Shown: positions 1 through 4,985 of the stretch, one piece after another
Numbering within the stretch: position 1 is the first letter of the stretch
Layout: each line of letters starts with the position of its first letter
NCBI GenBank assembly: GCA_035690425.1
Contig: DASSKO010000121.1
Span: 1-8,678, forward strand
Length of the DNA stretch: 8,678 nt
Reading direction: 5' to 3'
DNA from: DASSKO01 sp035690425
GTDB lineage: Bacteria; Actinomycetota; Actinomycetes; Propionibacteriales; Nocardioidaceae
The notes under the pieces: model-generated
Databases searched by the model: none
The model's input: only the letters and a program-made list of their open reading frames with translations
Told to the model about the DNA's origin: nothing
Translations under genes and position numbers: made by a program

Positions 1-545
1 GCCTCGGCCTGCCTCGACATGGACCGCTTCATCCCTTCGGGCAGGGCAACGTCCTTGACCTCGACGCGTTCGATGTGCAGCCCCCATGGCCCTTCGGTGG
101 GGGCGTCGATGACGGCCTGCAACTCGGCGTTGATCTGGTCACGATCGGAGAGCAGCGTATCGAGGTCGGCACGCCCGATCACCGATCGCAGCGAGGTCTG
201 GGCAACCTGGGAGACGGCCATGTGGTACTGCTGCACGTTGATGACCGCCTTGACCGGGTCGACCACACGGTAGTAGACGACAGCGTCGACGGTAAGAGTG
301 ACGTTGTCCCGGGTGATGGCCCCCTGCGCGGGGATGCCCATCACCACGGTCTGCAGGGAAACCTTTCGCATGCGGTCGGCGAAGGGGATGATCAGGCGCA
401 GCCCGGGTTCGCGGATGGCGGGCAGAAGGCGGCCGAAGCGAAGCACGACCCCGCGTTCGTACTGCTGCACGAGCCGGACGCTCGAGCCCAACAGGACCAG
501 GCCGACGATGAGAAGGATGATGATGGCGACGAGTGCTGCGGTCAT
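1..545 (-). CDS. SPFH/Band 7 (stomatin/slipin-like) membrane protein, C-terminus cut by window edge
   Basis: Reading the minus strand from ATG at 545 gives 181 codons with no stop before the left edge, so the gene is partial at its 3' end. Residues 1-22 are one hydrophobic segment (MTAALVAIIILLIVG...), the usual N-terminal anchor of bacterial slipins. The prohibitin-homology domain follows: YERGVV at about 29-34, FGRL, EPGLRLIIPF, VTLTVDAVVYYRV, and near the edge RVEVKDVALPEGM, all hallmarks of stomatin-type SPFH proteins. These proteins form oligomeric membrane rings or microdomains, often with an NfeD-like partner or a protease; the partner could lie off the left edge. An in-frame ATG at 575 would add ten residues, but the ATG at 545 has GGGA at a six-base spacing and gives the normal family N-terminus. 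The family call is firm; the exact role is unknown. Confidence 0.92.
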   Translation of the reverse strand, partial: MTAALVAIIILLIVGLVLLGSSVRLVQQYERGVVLRFGRLLPAIREPGLRLIIPFADRMRKVSLQTVVMGIPAQGAITRDNVTLTVDAVVYYRVVDPVKAVINVQQYHMAVSQVAQTSLRSVIGRADLDTLLSDRDQINAELQAVIDAPTEGPWGLHIERVEVKDVALPEGMKRSMSRQAE

Positions 546-787
546 GACACGTCCCAGGCCCGCGATGCGGGACATTCGATCCCGGAGACGACGAGGGCTC
601 TGATGCCCGTGTACGAAGTGCCCCCGGCGTTGTCGACACTACACCTCGTTTCCGGCTTTCAACCTTCGTTGTCTGGTCGCCGCCGGCTTGACGGCCGCCG
701 CCGGCTTGACGGCTGCCGCCGAGCGTTCGGGAGGCGCCACCCCGCGGATTATGCTGGTTGGCGGACGTCGGAAGCCGGGTGGTGGTG
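546..787. other. Divergent intergenic region between SPFH and DUF1707 genes
   Basis: The stretch holds no convincing coding frame; the long frames across it are shadows of the SPFH gene. It must contain the promoters of both divergent genes. A TATGCT hexamer at 750-755 could be a -10 for the DUF1707 gene, but no good -35 sits at the right distance. It also holds the 18-bp tandem duplication listed separately. Confidence 0.6.
679..720. repeat. 18-bp perfect tandem duplication (2.3 copies)
   Basis: Positions 679-696 and 697-714 are two copies of an 18-bp unit (GCCGCCGGCTTGACGGCY) differing only at the last base, followed by six bases of a third copy (GCCGCC). Each copy carries TTGACG (688-693 and 706-711), which resembles a -35 element, 18 bp apart on the same face. 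It lies in the SPFH/DUF1707 divergent promoter region. It may be a duplicated promoter element, an operator pair or simple slippage; the sequence alone cannot decide. Confidence 0.75.
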
Positions 788-973
788 ATGCAGCGAAACC
801 TCCGCGCTTCGAACGCCGAGCGCGAGGCAGTGGTGGAGAGGCTCGAACGCGCGGTCGCGGAGGGGCGGATCACGATGGCGGAGTTCGAGGAGCGCGTGAC
901 GGCGGCGTACGCCGCGTTGACCCACGGCGACCTCGAGACGCTTGTTGCCGACCTGCCCCGTAGCCTCTGGTAG
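788..973 (+). CDS. Stand-alone DUF1707 (SHOCT-like) small protein
   Basis: The 61-residue product carries the full DUF1707 signature: RASNAEREAVVERLERA at residues 6-22, then GRITMAEFEERV (26-37) and AYAALTHGDLETLVADLP (40-57). The pattern is a helix followed by the G-(R/L)-(I/L)-x-x-x-E-(F/Y)-E-E-R motif and a closing helix. In actinobacteria this domain usually sits at the N-terminus of a longer protein with membrane segments; here it ends four residues after the domain. No biochemical function is established for it. The start is uncertain: GTG codons at 779, 782 and 785 are in frame just upstream and GGAAG lies at 770-774; a TTG at 758 is also in frame but lies almost on the putative -10. 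I took the only ATG. It is divergent from the SPFH gene. Confidence 0.85.
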   Translation: MQRNLRASNAEREAVVERLERAVAEGRITMAEFEERVTAAYAALTHGDLETLVADLPRSLW

Positions 974-1259
974 CCCAACAGCCTGCGGCTGCCTCGATGT
1001 CCCCGGAGTGGGCTGGCTCACGGACCCCCACCTCCCGAGGGCTACACGGCGCCAGACAAGGGGGGTGCCCCTTCGCCGCGTCTCTCCAGTCCAGAGGCTC
1101 ATCGAAGACTGCGGTAGGGCCGTGGTGCGCGTATCGTCAAAGTTCCAGCCCATGACTGGTCTCGTCGGAGGCTTCACGGTTGGCTTCAGAGGGTGGGTGT
1201 CGTGGTGAGGGGTTACGACCGTTGGCTGGTTCGAGCCGGAGGGTCGGTCGGGGGGCGAC
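974..1259 (+). other. Intergenic region with one terminator-like hairpin
   Basis: No frame here has convincing actinobacterial protein character. A perfect hairpin lies at 1058-1073: stem AAGGGG/CCCCTT, loop GGTG. It is about 85 nt downstream of the DUF1707 stop and has no T-run after it. It may end the DUF1707 transcript. The segment ends in the G-rich ribosome-binding site (GGGGGG at about 1250-1256) of the next gene. Confidence 0.4.
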
Positions 1260-1442
1260 GTGATTGAGTTCAGTTTCCACGAAGGAACCTATACGGGCGT
1301 TGGCAGGGACGGTCGTCGTTGGCGAATCATGCGGGCCGTGGTCGGCTGGCGGCTGGAGTTCAGCGATCCCGGTGACCGGACGTCAACTTACGCAGGCACC
1401 CATGCAAGCGTCGTTGCGGCGCAGACCGAAGCGGGACGGTAG
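1260..1442 (+). CDS. Small conserved-looking hypothetical protein (60 aa)
   Basis: GTG start at 1260, preceded by a run of six G about four bases upstream, and a TAG stop. The 60 residues look like a compact beta-rich domain: FSFHEGTYTGVGRDGRRWRI (4-23), then VGWRLEF (28-34), YAGTHAS (44-50) and a C-terminal helix VVAAQTEAGR. The regular spacing of Trp, Tyr and Gly and the codon use argue for a real gene. I know no functional name for it. No signal peptide, cysteine or membrane segment is present. It ends 8 nt before the next small gene, so the two are probably co-transcribed. Confidence 0.65.
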   Translation: MIEFSFHEGTYTGVGRDGRRWRIMRAVVGWRLEFSDPGDRTSTYAGTHASVVAAQTEAGR

Positions 1443-1450
1443 GTAGCGGA

Positions 1451-1699
1451 GTGGCATACCTGATGCTTTACGGGAGTGGGTGGACGCAGCGTTGGCAGAT
1501 CCCGAGCGGTGGACACGACAAGGTCCTGGCGGAGATCGCTCGCGTTGGACGTGACGAGACCAGCCATCTCTCGGTCGTGGACTCCCAAACCGGCGCCATT
1601 GTCACGCTCGTGGTCGCGTGGCGCTTAGTTGCTACGGCAGTCATCGTGGATTCTGATGCCGAGGCGCCGCCCGGTGCTCGGACCGGACAGTATGCGTGA
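1451..1699 (+). CDS. Small hypothetical protein (82 aa), second gene of a pair
   Basis: GTG start at 1451, eight bases after the stop of the 60-residue gene, with a weak purine-rich site (GCGGA) directly upstream. The product begins MAYLMLYGSGWTQRWQIP and continues with an amphipathic stretch (KVLAEIARVG, 24-33) and two beta-like segments (THLSVVDSQTG-type at 37-48 and IVTLVVAWRLVATAVIV at 50-66). The second is hydrophobic, but its pattern with Trp and Arg fits a buried strand better than a membrane span. The last 15 residues look disordered. I recognise no named family. The arrangement with the upstream gene, and a hairpin 27 nt after the stop, support a two-gene transcript. Confidence 0.6.
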   Translation: MAYLMLYGSGWTQRWQIPSGGHDKVLAEIARVGRDETSHLSVVDSQTGAIVTLVVAWRLVATAVIVDSDAEAPPGARTGQYA

Positions 1700-1725
1700 A
1701 CTCCTCCGCACGTAAGTCGAGAGCT

Positions 1726-1747
1726 ACTGGGCTGGGAATCAGCCAGT
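1726..1747 (+). terminator. Bulged hairpin, candidate terminator of the 1260-1699 pair
   Basis: Left arm ACTGGGCTG (1726-1734) and right arm CAGCCAGT (1740-1747) form eight pairs with one bulged G and the five-base loop GGAAT. It begins 27 nt after the stop of the 82-residue gene. There is no U-tract, which is common for actinobacterial terminators but lowers certainty. Confidence 0.4.
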
Positions 1748-2053
1748 CCGCGCAGAGTGCACCGCCCAGGCGATCGGCCGCCGAGCCGAGTAGGGGCCCT
1801 GACGCCCACGTGCACCCACTTGCCTGGATGGGCGCATCTGTTAGTGCACGACGGGCGGGGAAGACCTCATCGCTACCTCTCGCGCAGCCGAGATGCCGTT
1901 CACACGAGACCATTCTCTCGGCCGAGCCCGTGAGCGCGTCGAAGGCTCGCGACTTCATCTGCCAGCACCGGCGCTTCCGGCTCCAAGTCGGTGTGGGCGT
2001 CCTTCGCCACCCGGGCGCCTTTGGATCGCCCGGTGGGTGCTCAGGCTGTCAAC
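1748..2053. other. Apparently non-coding stretch
   Basis: A 122-codon plus-strand frame spans this stretch, but its product is Arg/Ser/Pro-rich, with no hydrophobic periodicity and no ribosome-binding site. I therefore treat it as non-coding. Apart from the hairpin at 2007-2036 I see no structured element. It may be spacer DNA or a decayed gene. Confidence 0.45.
2007..2036 (-). terminator. Candidate terminator downstream of the GAF-ANTAR pair
   Basis: The arms CCACCCGGGCG (2007-2017) and CGCCCGGTGG (2027-2036) form ten pairs with a single bulged C at 2010 and a nine-base loop. On the minus strand it starts 18 nt after the stop of the second ANTAR gene. No T-run follows. Position and stability make it the best terminator candidate for this operon. 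Confidence 0.5.
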
Positions 2054-2830
2054 TCAACCCGTGACCCCTCGGCCAGGCTCGAGGACAGCGCTCGTCGGCA
2101 GCGTCCTGCGGACCAGGGAGTGCGCGACGAGGCTGAGTTTCTCGTTGTTGTTGCGGGAGTAGACGCGTAGCGCGGCGAAGGCGGTGTCGACGTCGACCTG
2201 GCCGGACTCGGCGAGGAGCCCCTTGGCCTGCTCAATCACGATCCGGCTGTTCAGTGCATTCTGGAGCTGTTCCGCGAGGATCGAGGCGCGGTGGATGCCG
2301 CGCTGCTGGAGGATTCCGATGGTGGCCACATCGGTCAGTGCGCGGGCGATCCGCTGGTCCGCGAGGCCGAGCGGCGGCCCCGGTTTGTTGAACAAGTTCA
2401 GTGCGCCGATCGTCTCATCACGAAGGCGCATGGGTACCGCATGCACGGAGGTGAACCCGACGCTTCGAGCAGCCTCGGCGAAGCGTGGCCACCGGTTGTT
2501 GGTCGCGAGGTCCCCCACGGTGACGGGCTGGCCGGTTCGGACGGCCTCCAGGCACGGGCCGCCCTCCTGGCTCTGGAGCTGGAAGAGCTCAAGCAGCCTG
2601 GTGGCCTCACTCGAGGACGCCATGAGATGGAGGCTGCCGCGCAGGTCGCTGAGCAGGAGGCCGGCCTCGGCGACGGCGAGCAGCTCCACGCAGGTGTTCA
2701 CCAGGTGGTCCAGGAGGTCGACGACGTCATAGTCGTCGACCAGCGTGTCGGCGAGCATCGCGAACCGTTCAGCGAGCAGCGTGTCTCGCCCGGTCTGAGT
2801 GCTCGGGTGCGCGGCCCGCGGGTGGTTCAT
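2054..2830 (-). CDS. GAF-ANTAR domain RNA-binding transcription antitermination regulator
   Basis: A 258-residue product with a GAF sensor domain at about 38-177 (DLLDHLVNTCVELL, GPCLEAVRTGQPVTVGDL, GFTSVHAVPMRL, GALNLF) and a C-terminal ANTAR domain at about 183-240. The ANTAR part has the canonical pattern: ALNSRIVIEQAKGLLAE, then VDTAFAALRVYSR and NNEKLSLVAHSLV. ANTAR domains bind paired hairpins in nascent RNA and block termination; the GAF domain is the likely input, with an unknown ligand or partner. Start ATG at 2830 has AAGGAG at a five-base spacing and overlaps the upstream gene's stop as ATGA, implying translational coupling. A hairpin follows the stop. The family call is firm; the signal and targets are unknown. 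Confidence 0.93.
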   Translation of the reverse strand: MNHPRAAHPSTQTGRDTLLAERFAMLADTLVDDYDVVDLLDHLVNTCVELLAVAEAGLLLSDLRGSLHLMASSSEATRLLELFQLQSQEGGPCLEAVRTGQPVTVGDLATNNRWPRFAEAARSVGFTSVHAVPMRLRDETIGALNLFNKPGPPLGLADQRIARALTDVATIGILQQRGIHRASILAEQLQNALNSRIVIEQAKGLLAESGQVDVDTAFAALRVYSRNNNEKLSLVAHSLVRRTLPTSAVLEPGRGVTG

Positions 2831-3483
2831 TGGGGCTCCTTCGAGAAGCGTCGGCGGCCGTTGACCACGTGGGCGGCCAGCTCGTTGAGGGTCAGGCCGT
2901 CGGCGAAGGCGGTGGCACGCAGTCGGATCATGGCCTCCTCGATACTGCTGTTGAGCTGGGCCATCACCATCCCGGCGGCCCGGTGGACAAGCATGCTGGC
3001 GGTGATGGGTGCCTCAGGGTCGCCGTAGTAATTAGGAGCCTCCAGCACGGCCAGTCCCACCTCGTCGACCCAGGACAGCGCCGTGCTGACCTCTCGATGA
3101 CCCAGCGGGCCAGGCGTCTGACGGTAGAAATCGACCGCTCCGAGCCAGATCGCACCGATCCGGATCGGGAAAGCGAAGATCGCGCGTGCTCCCGCCTTCG
3201 TCGCCTCACTCCGGAACACCGGCCAGCGACGGGGCAGAACGTCTCGTGGATCGGTGAGGTCGGCCACGAGTACCGGCGTGCCCGTCCTGGCTAACTCGAC
3301 ACAGGGGCCCTCGCCGAGGGTCAGCTGCAGGCGTTCGATCACGGTGGCGACCTCGTCGGAGGCGTACAGCGGCTCTCGGGTTCCGTCACCGTCCACGATG
3401 GAGACCCCGGCACCGTCAAGGCCGGTAGCCCGGCAGCAGGACAGCAGGAGACTGTCGAGTTCAGGAGCGGGAGTGCCGTTCAT
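2827..3483 (-). CDS. GAF-ANTAR domain regulator (first gene of the pair)
   Basis: A 218-residue cytoplasmic product. The GAF domain covers about residues 8-148 (GLDGAGVSIVDGDG at 21-34, LTLGEGPCVELARTGTPVLVADL at 54-76, ARAIFAFPIRIG at 99-110, GAVDFYR at 115-121). The ANTAR helices are at about 163-206 (MLVHRAAGMVMAQL, SIEEAMIRLRATAFADG, TLNELAAHVV). This is the short-linker actinobacterial GAF-ANTAR type, distinct in sequence from its downstream partner. I chose ATG 3483 because AGGAAG sits six bases upstream; an ATG at 3525 would add 14 residues and has a weaker site. It overlaps the next gene by four bases, so the two are made together and could form a heteromer or read two signals. There is no histidine-kinase gene nearby. 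Confidence 0.92.
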   Translation of the reverse strand: MNGTPAPELDSLLLSCCRATGLDGAGVSIVDGDGTREPLYASDEVATVIERLQLTLGEGPCVELARTGTPVLVADLTDPRDVLPRRWPVFRSEATKAGARAIFAFPIRIGAIWLGAVDFYRQTPGPLGHREVSTALSWVDEVGLAVLEAPNYYGDPEAPITASMLVHRAAGMVMAQLNSSIEEAMIRLRATAFADGLTLNELAAHVVNGRRRFSKEPQ

Positions 3484-3620
3484 TATTGGCTTCCTGTGGA
3501 GGTCGTCGAAAGCGTTAATCCGCATTGCGGCGCCCTGTCCGACGTCACACGAGGCCTTGTTCTGGTTGAGGCGAGCCTACGCCTTCCCGGCGGCCCCACA
3601 GCGTCGCGGCGCGAGCGGCC

Positions 3621-3668
3621 CGAGGGTGGAGCACTCCACCGACTCGGCCCCTACCGACGGCAGGGGCC
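3621..3668 (-). promoter_or_regulatory. Two adjacent hairpins upstream of the GAF-ANTAR pair
   Basis: First hairpin in minus-strand RNA: GGCCCCT/AGGGGCC (3646-3668), seven perfect pairs with a nine-base loop. Second: GGTGGAG/CTCCACC (3625-3640), seven perfect pairs around a two-base centre; a further CGAG/CTCG pairing (3621-3624 with 3643-3646) would extend it but shares base 3646 with the first hairpin. They lie 138-185 nt upstream of the first ANTAR start. They could be an RNA leader element or, for the 16-bp near-palindrome, a DNA operator. If the inner two pairs of the second hairpin open, its loop is AGUGCU, with A at position 1 and G at position 4. That is the feature described for ANTAR-target hexaloops, but the first hairpin does not fit it. 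Confidence 0.4.
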
Positions 3669-3896
3669 AACTAAGCTAGGGCGGCGACGACCCGGCCGAG
3701 CATCTCCCGCGCAACCGGCCGAGTGCGACCAAGCCCTTTCGTACTGGTGCGTTGACGACCCTGACTGCCTGGATAGAGCCGGACCGTACATGGAGAGTCG
3801 CGATGGGCGCGATCCTCGCGGGGGCCGCGAACGCTGGCAGTTGCGGCAGCGCCAGCTCGGTCGCGCCGAGCCGAACCGGTGTCGCGTGCGAGAGCG

Positions 3897-3928
3897 TAGT
3901 ATCGGGAACCCGAAGCCGTTCAGGCTTC
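3897..3928 (+). promoter_or_regulatory. Putative -10 and 5'-leader hairpin of the 44-residue gene
   Basis: TAGTAT at 3897-3902 fits the actinobacterial -10 pattern TANNNT; no clear -35 is present. A perfect hairpin follows at 3912-3928: stem GAAGCC/GGCTTC, loop GTTCA. It would lie at the extreme 5' end of the transcript, about 20 nt before the start codon and just ahead of the AAAGG ribosome-binding site (3934-3938). It could stabilise the mRNA or modulate translation. Confidence 0.35.
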
Positions 3929-3946
3929 CTCTGAAAGGCGTGCCCC

Positions 3947-4081
3947 ATGGGCGACAAGTCGCCGCGGCAGAGCATGTCCGAGAAATCGGGTAAGTCCATC
4001 AAGGAGAAGCGCGCCGAGAAGCGCAGCAAGAAGGCCGACGAGACCTTCTCCGACAAGATCCACCCGACGAAGCGAAAGTGA
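3947..4081 (+). CDS. Lys/Ser-rich 44-residue basic protein of an actinobacterial small-protein family
   Basis: ATG at 3947 with AAAGG eight bases upstream; TGA stop at 4079-4081. The product starts MGDKSPRQSMSEKSGKSIKE and continues with KRAEKRSKKA and the end KIHPTKRK. It is highly charged (about one third Lys/Arg), predicted helical or disordered, with no cysteine, signal or membrane span. Short proteins beginning (M)xDKSPRQSMSxKSGKSxKEKR are, to my knowledge, widespread in actinomycetes without a known function. A nucleic-acid or ribosome association would fit the charge but is only a guess. Its stop overlaps a GTG that begins the dehydrogenase-like remnant (GTGA), suggesting that the two were once translationally coupled. 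Confidence 0.8.
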   Translation: MGDKSPRQSMSEKSGKSIKEKRAEKRSKKADETFSDKIHPTKRK

Positions 4082-4320
4082 CGCCCTTGCGGCTCGGGGT
4101 GATCGGCTCGTCGGTGGAGGAGACCCAGCGCGACTGCCGCTGCATCCCGAGCACATCCCTCATCTAAGCGCAGCCCTTCGGGCTCGCATCACCCTGAGCC
4201 TGGGTACGGCGCCCGCGGCCTGTGTCCTGCCTCGTCCAGCGCATCTGGCACCCGCGACAGTTGCGGGATATCGTCGCCTCCTGGTCTGCGAGACCTTCCC
4301 GTCGAGGAGGCGATCCGCCG
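4078..4320 (+). pseudogene. Frameshifted N-terminal remnant resembling N5-(carboxyethyl)ornithine synthase / alanine dehydrogenase
   Basis: From GTG at 4078 the frame reads MTPLRLGVIGSSVEETQR, matching the start of this AlaDH/PNT N-terminal-like family (typically xxRLGVIGTSxKExERRLPIHPEHL). The frame then turns into nonsense and stops at 4165-4167. From 4131, shifted by one base, the expected continuation appears: RLPLHPEHIPHLSAALRARITL. Restoring one C near 4131 rejoins the two. After about 4196 the shifted frame loses the family's glycine-rich continuation; a stretch reading VLPRPAHLAPATVAG (about 4227-4271) may be a distant piece of the same gene, implying an internal deletion. The catalytic and nucleotide-binding parts are missing, so no active enzyme can be made. 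The right boundary is approximate. Confidence 0.55.
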
Positions 4321-4569
4321 ATGACGTCCGATTCGGATGTGCTTGCGCGCATCGAGGCGCTGGTCCAGGAAGAGCATGAGCTGCGGGCCCGTCGGGAACG
4401 CGACGAACTGAGCGCGGACACCGAGCACCAGCGGTTGCAGGCTCTGGAGGTGGAGCTCGACCGCTGCTGGGATCTACTGCGACAGCGCCGCGCCTTGCGG
4501 GAGAGTGGCCAGGAACCGGATCTGGCTGCGACCCGGTCGGGCGAACAGGTCGAGCGCTACCTGGGGTGA
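4321..4569 (+). CDS. DUF2630 family small protein
   Basis: The 82-residue product matches DUF2630 along its full length: VLARIEALVQEEHELRAR (7-24), a short acidic turn with LSADTEHQRL (30-39), then ALEVELDRCWDLLRQRRALRE (41-61) and a C-terminal RSGEQVERYLG. It should fold as a two-helix coiled-coil-like hairpin, soluble and cytoplasmic. The family is almost confined to actinobacteria, usually as a single small gene, and has no established function. GAGGAGG about ten bases upstream of the ATG supports this start; frames reaching further upstream run through the dehydrogenase remnant. It converges on the WhiB gene with a 31-bp gap and no clear terminator between them. Confidence 0.92.
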   Translation: MTSDSDVLARIEALVQEEHELRARRERDELSADTEHQRLQALEVELDRCWDLLRQRRALRESGQEPDLAATRSGEQVERYLG

Positions 4570-4600
4570 TCCCGGCCGGTGCTGCTCGCACTGCCGTTCG

Positions 4601-4855
4601 TCACGCGATGGAGAGATCCTTGGGCGGCCTTCCGCGGGGTCGCTTGTGGCGGATGATCGCACCCGCCTGCAAGAGCTCGCCACCCCACACGCCCCAGGGC
4701 TCGCGCCGCTCCAGGGCACCCGCCAGGCAGGCCCTGCGCCCAGCGCAGGTGCGGCACAGCTGCTTCGCGTGCTCGACCGCAGGCGGCTCCTCTGAGAAGA
4801 ACATCTCCGCGTGCGGGCCCACGCATGACAGCTGGCTTCCCCCGGTCTCTGGCAC
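4601..4855 (-). CDS. whiB7: WhiB7-like iron-sulfur transcription factor with C-terminal AT-hook
   Basis: The 84-residue product has the four cluster-binding cysteines of the Wbl family in the right spacing: C11, C34, C37 and C43 (C-X22-C-X2-C-X5-C). The signature REPWGVWGGE follows at 51-60, and residues 71-80 are a basic KRPRGRPPKD tail. EPWGVWGGE plus an RGRP AT-hook is the mark of WhiB7, which binds the housekeeping sigma factor and AT-rich DNA upstream of promoters and switches on intrinsic antibiotic resistance in mycobacteria and streptomycetes. I chose GTG 4855 because GGAAGGAG lies directly upstream; longer frames would enter the promoter. A -35-like TTGACT (4958 to 4953) lies inside the TetR box. 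The inferred leader is only about 70 nt, without the classical long uORF-attenuator. It is divergent from tetR. The subfamily is well supported; orthology versus paralogy is not. Confidence 0.88.
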   Translation of the reverse strand: MPETGGSQLSCVGPHAEMFFSEEPPAVEHAKQLCRTCAGRRACLAGALERREPWGVWGGELLQAGAIIRHKRPRGRPPKDLSIA

Positions 4856-4929
4856 GGTGCTCCTTCCGGTCGTGACCGTTGTGCATGCTCGCGACGCCGC
4901 CACGGCGACGACGTGCTGGCGGTCTGCCA

Positions 4930-4977
4930 AGTGTCGTGTAAAGAGTGGACCGAGTCAATTCTTGGATGCAGTAGAGT
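4930..4977. promoter_or_regulatory. Divergent whiB/tetR promoters with shared TetR-box
   Basis: The box TGGACCGAGTCAA is at 4946-4958; its reverse complement is TTGACTCGGTCCA, an inverted repeat of TTGAC around three bases with one mismatch. On the minus strand its first six bases serve as a -35 (TTGACT), followed after 17 bp by GACACT (4935 to 4930) for the whiB gene. On the plus strand TAGAGT at 4972-4977 is a good TANNNT -10 ending eight bases before the tetR ATG, and the box covers the matching -35 position. tetR has no ribosome-binding site, so its mRNA is probably leaderless. A protein bound here would block both promoters. Confidence 0.6.
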
Positions 4978-4985
4978 TTCTCGGC

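Larger units (their letters stand above)
3484..3946. other. Long divergent intergenic region with hairpins and weak promoter matches
   Basis: About 460 bp without a convincing protein gene; the long frames across it are low-complexity Arg/Pro-rich shadows. It separates the minus-strand GAF-ANTAR pair from the plus-strand 44-residue gene. Visible structure: two adjacent hairpins at 3621-3668 and one at 3912-3928 (both listed). Weak promoter matches are TAGCTT on the minus strand (3678 to 3673), TTGACG on the plus strand at 3752-3757 and TAGTAT on the plus strand at 3897-3902. Confidence 0.5.

Noticed and set aside
139..978. Long minus-strand reading frame of 279 codons
   Set aside because: It overlaps the SPFH gene and the DUF1707 gene in other frames, and its product is Arg/Pro/His-rich low-complexity sequence typical of a GC-rich shadow frame.
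1216..1245. GGTTCGAGCC reminiscent of a tRNA T-arm
   Set aside because: Only a four-pair local stem forms. No acceptor stem, anticodon arm or D-arm can be built at the correct distances on either side.
1696..2064. Plus-strand frame of 122 codons in the gap before the ANTAR pair
   Set aside because: No ribosome-binding site, no domain-like pattern, and an Arg/Ser/Pro-dominated composition. It also runs over the end of the second ANTAR gene.
3752..3779. Plus-strand promoter TTGACG followed by TAGAGC
   Set aside because: The spacer is 16 bp and the -10 lacks the final T. It lies about 170 nt from the nearest start, so it is recorded only as a weak match.
4172..4184. Small hairpin AGCCC-TTC-GGGCT as a terminator
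   Set aside because: Only five pairs with a three-base loop, inside the dehydrogenase remnant and without a T-run. It is too weak to claim.
4856..4923. Classical whiB7 leader with uORF and attenuator
   Set aside because: An upstream ATG at about 4886 opens a frame that runs through the whole whiB gene, and only a five-pair hairpin (4895-4907) is present. This does not match the known leader organisation.
4856..4930. N-terminal extension of the WhiB7-like protein to a TTG at 4930
   Set aside because: The extension overlaps the predicted -10 region, has no family similarity and ignores the strong GGAAGGAG site in front of GTG 4855.
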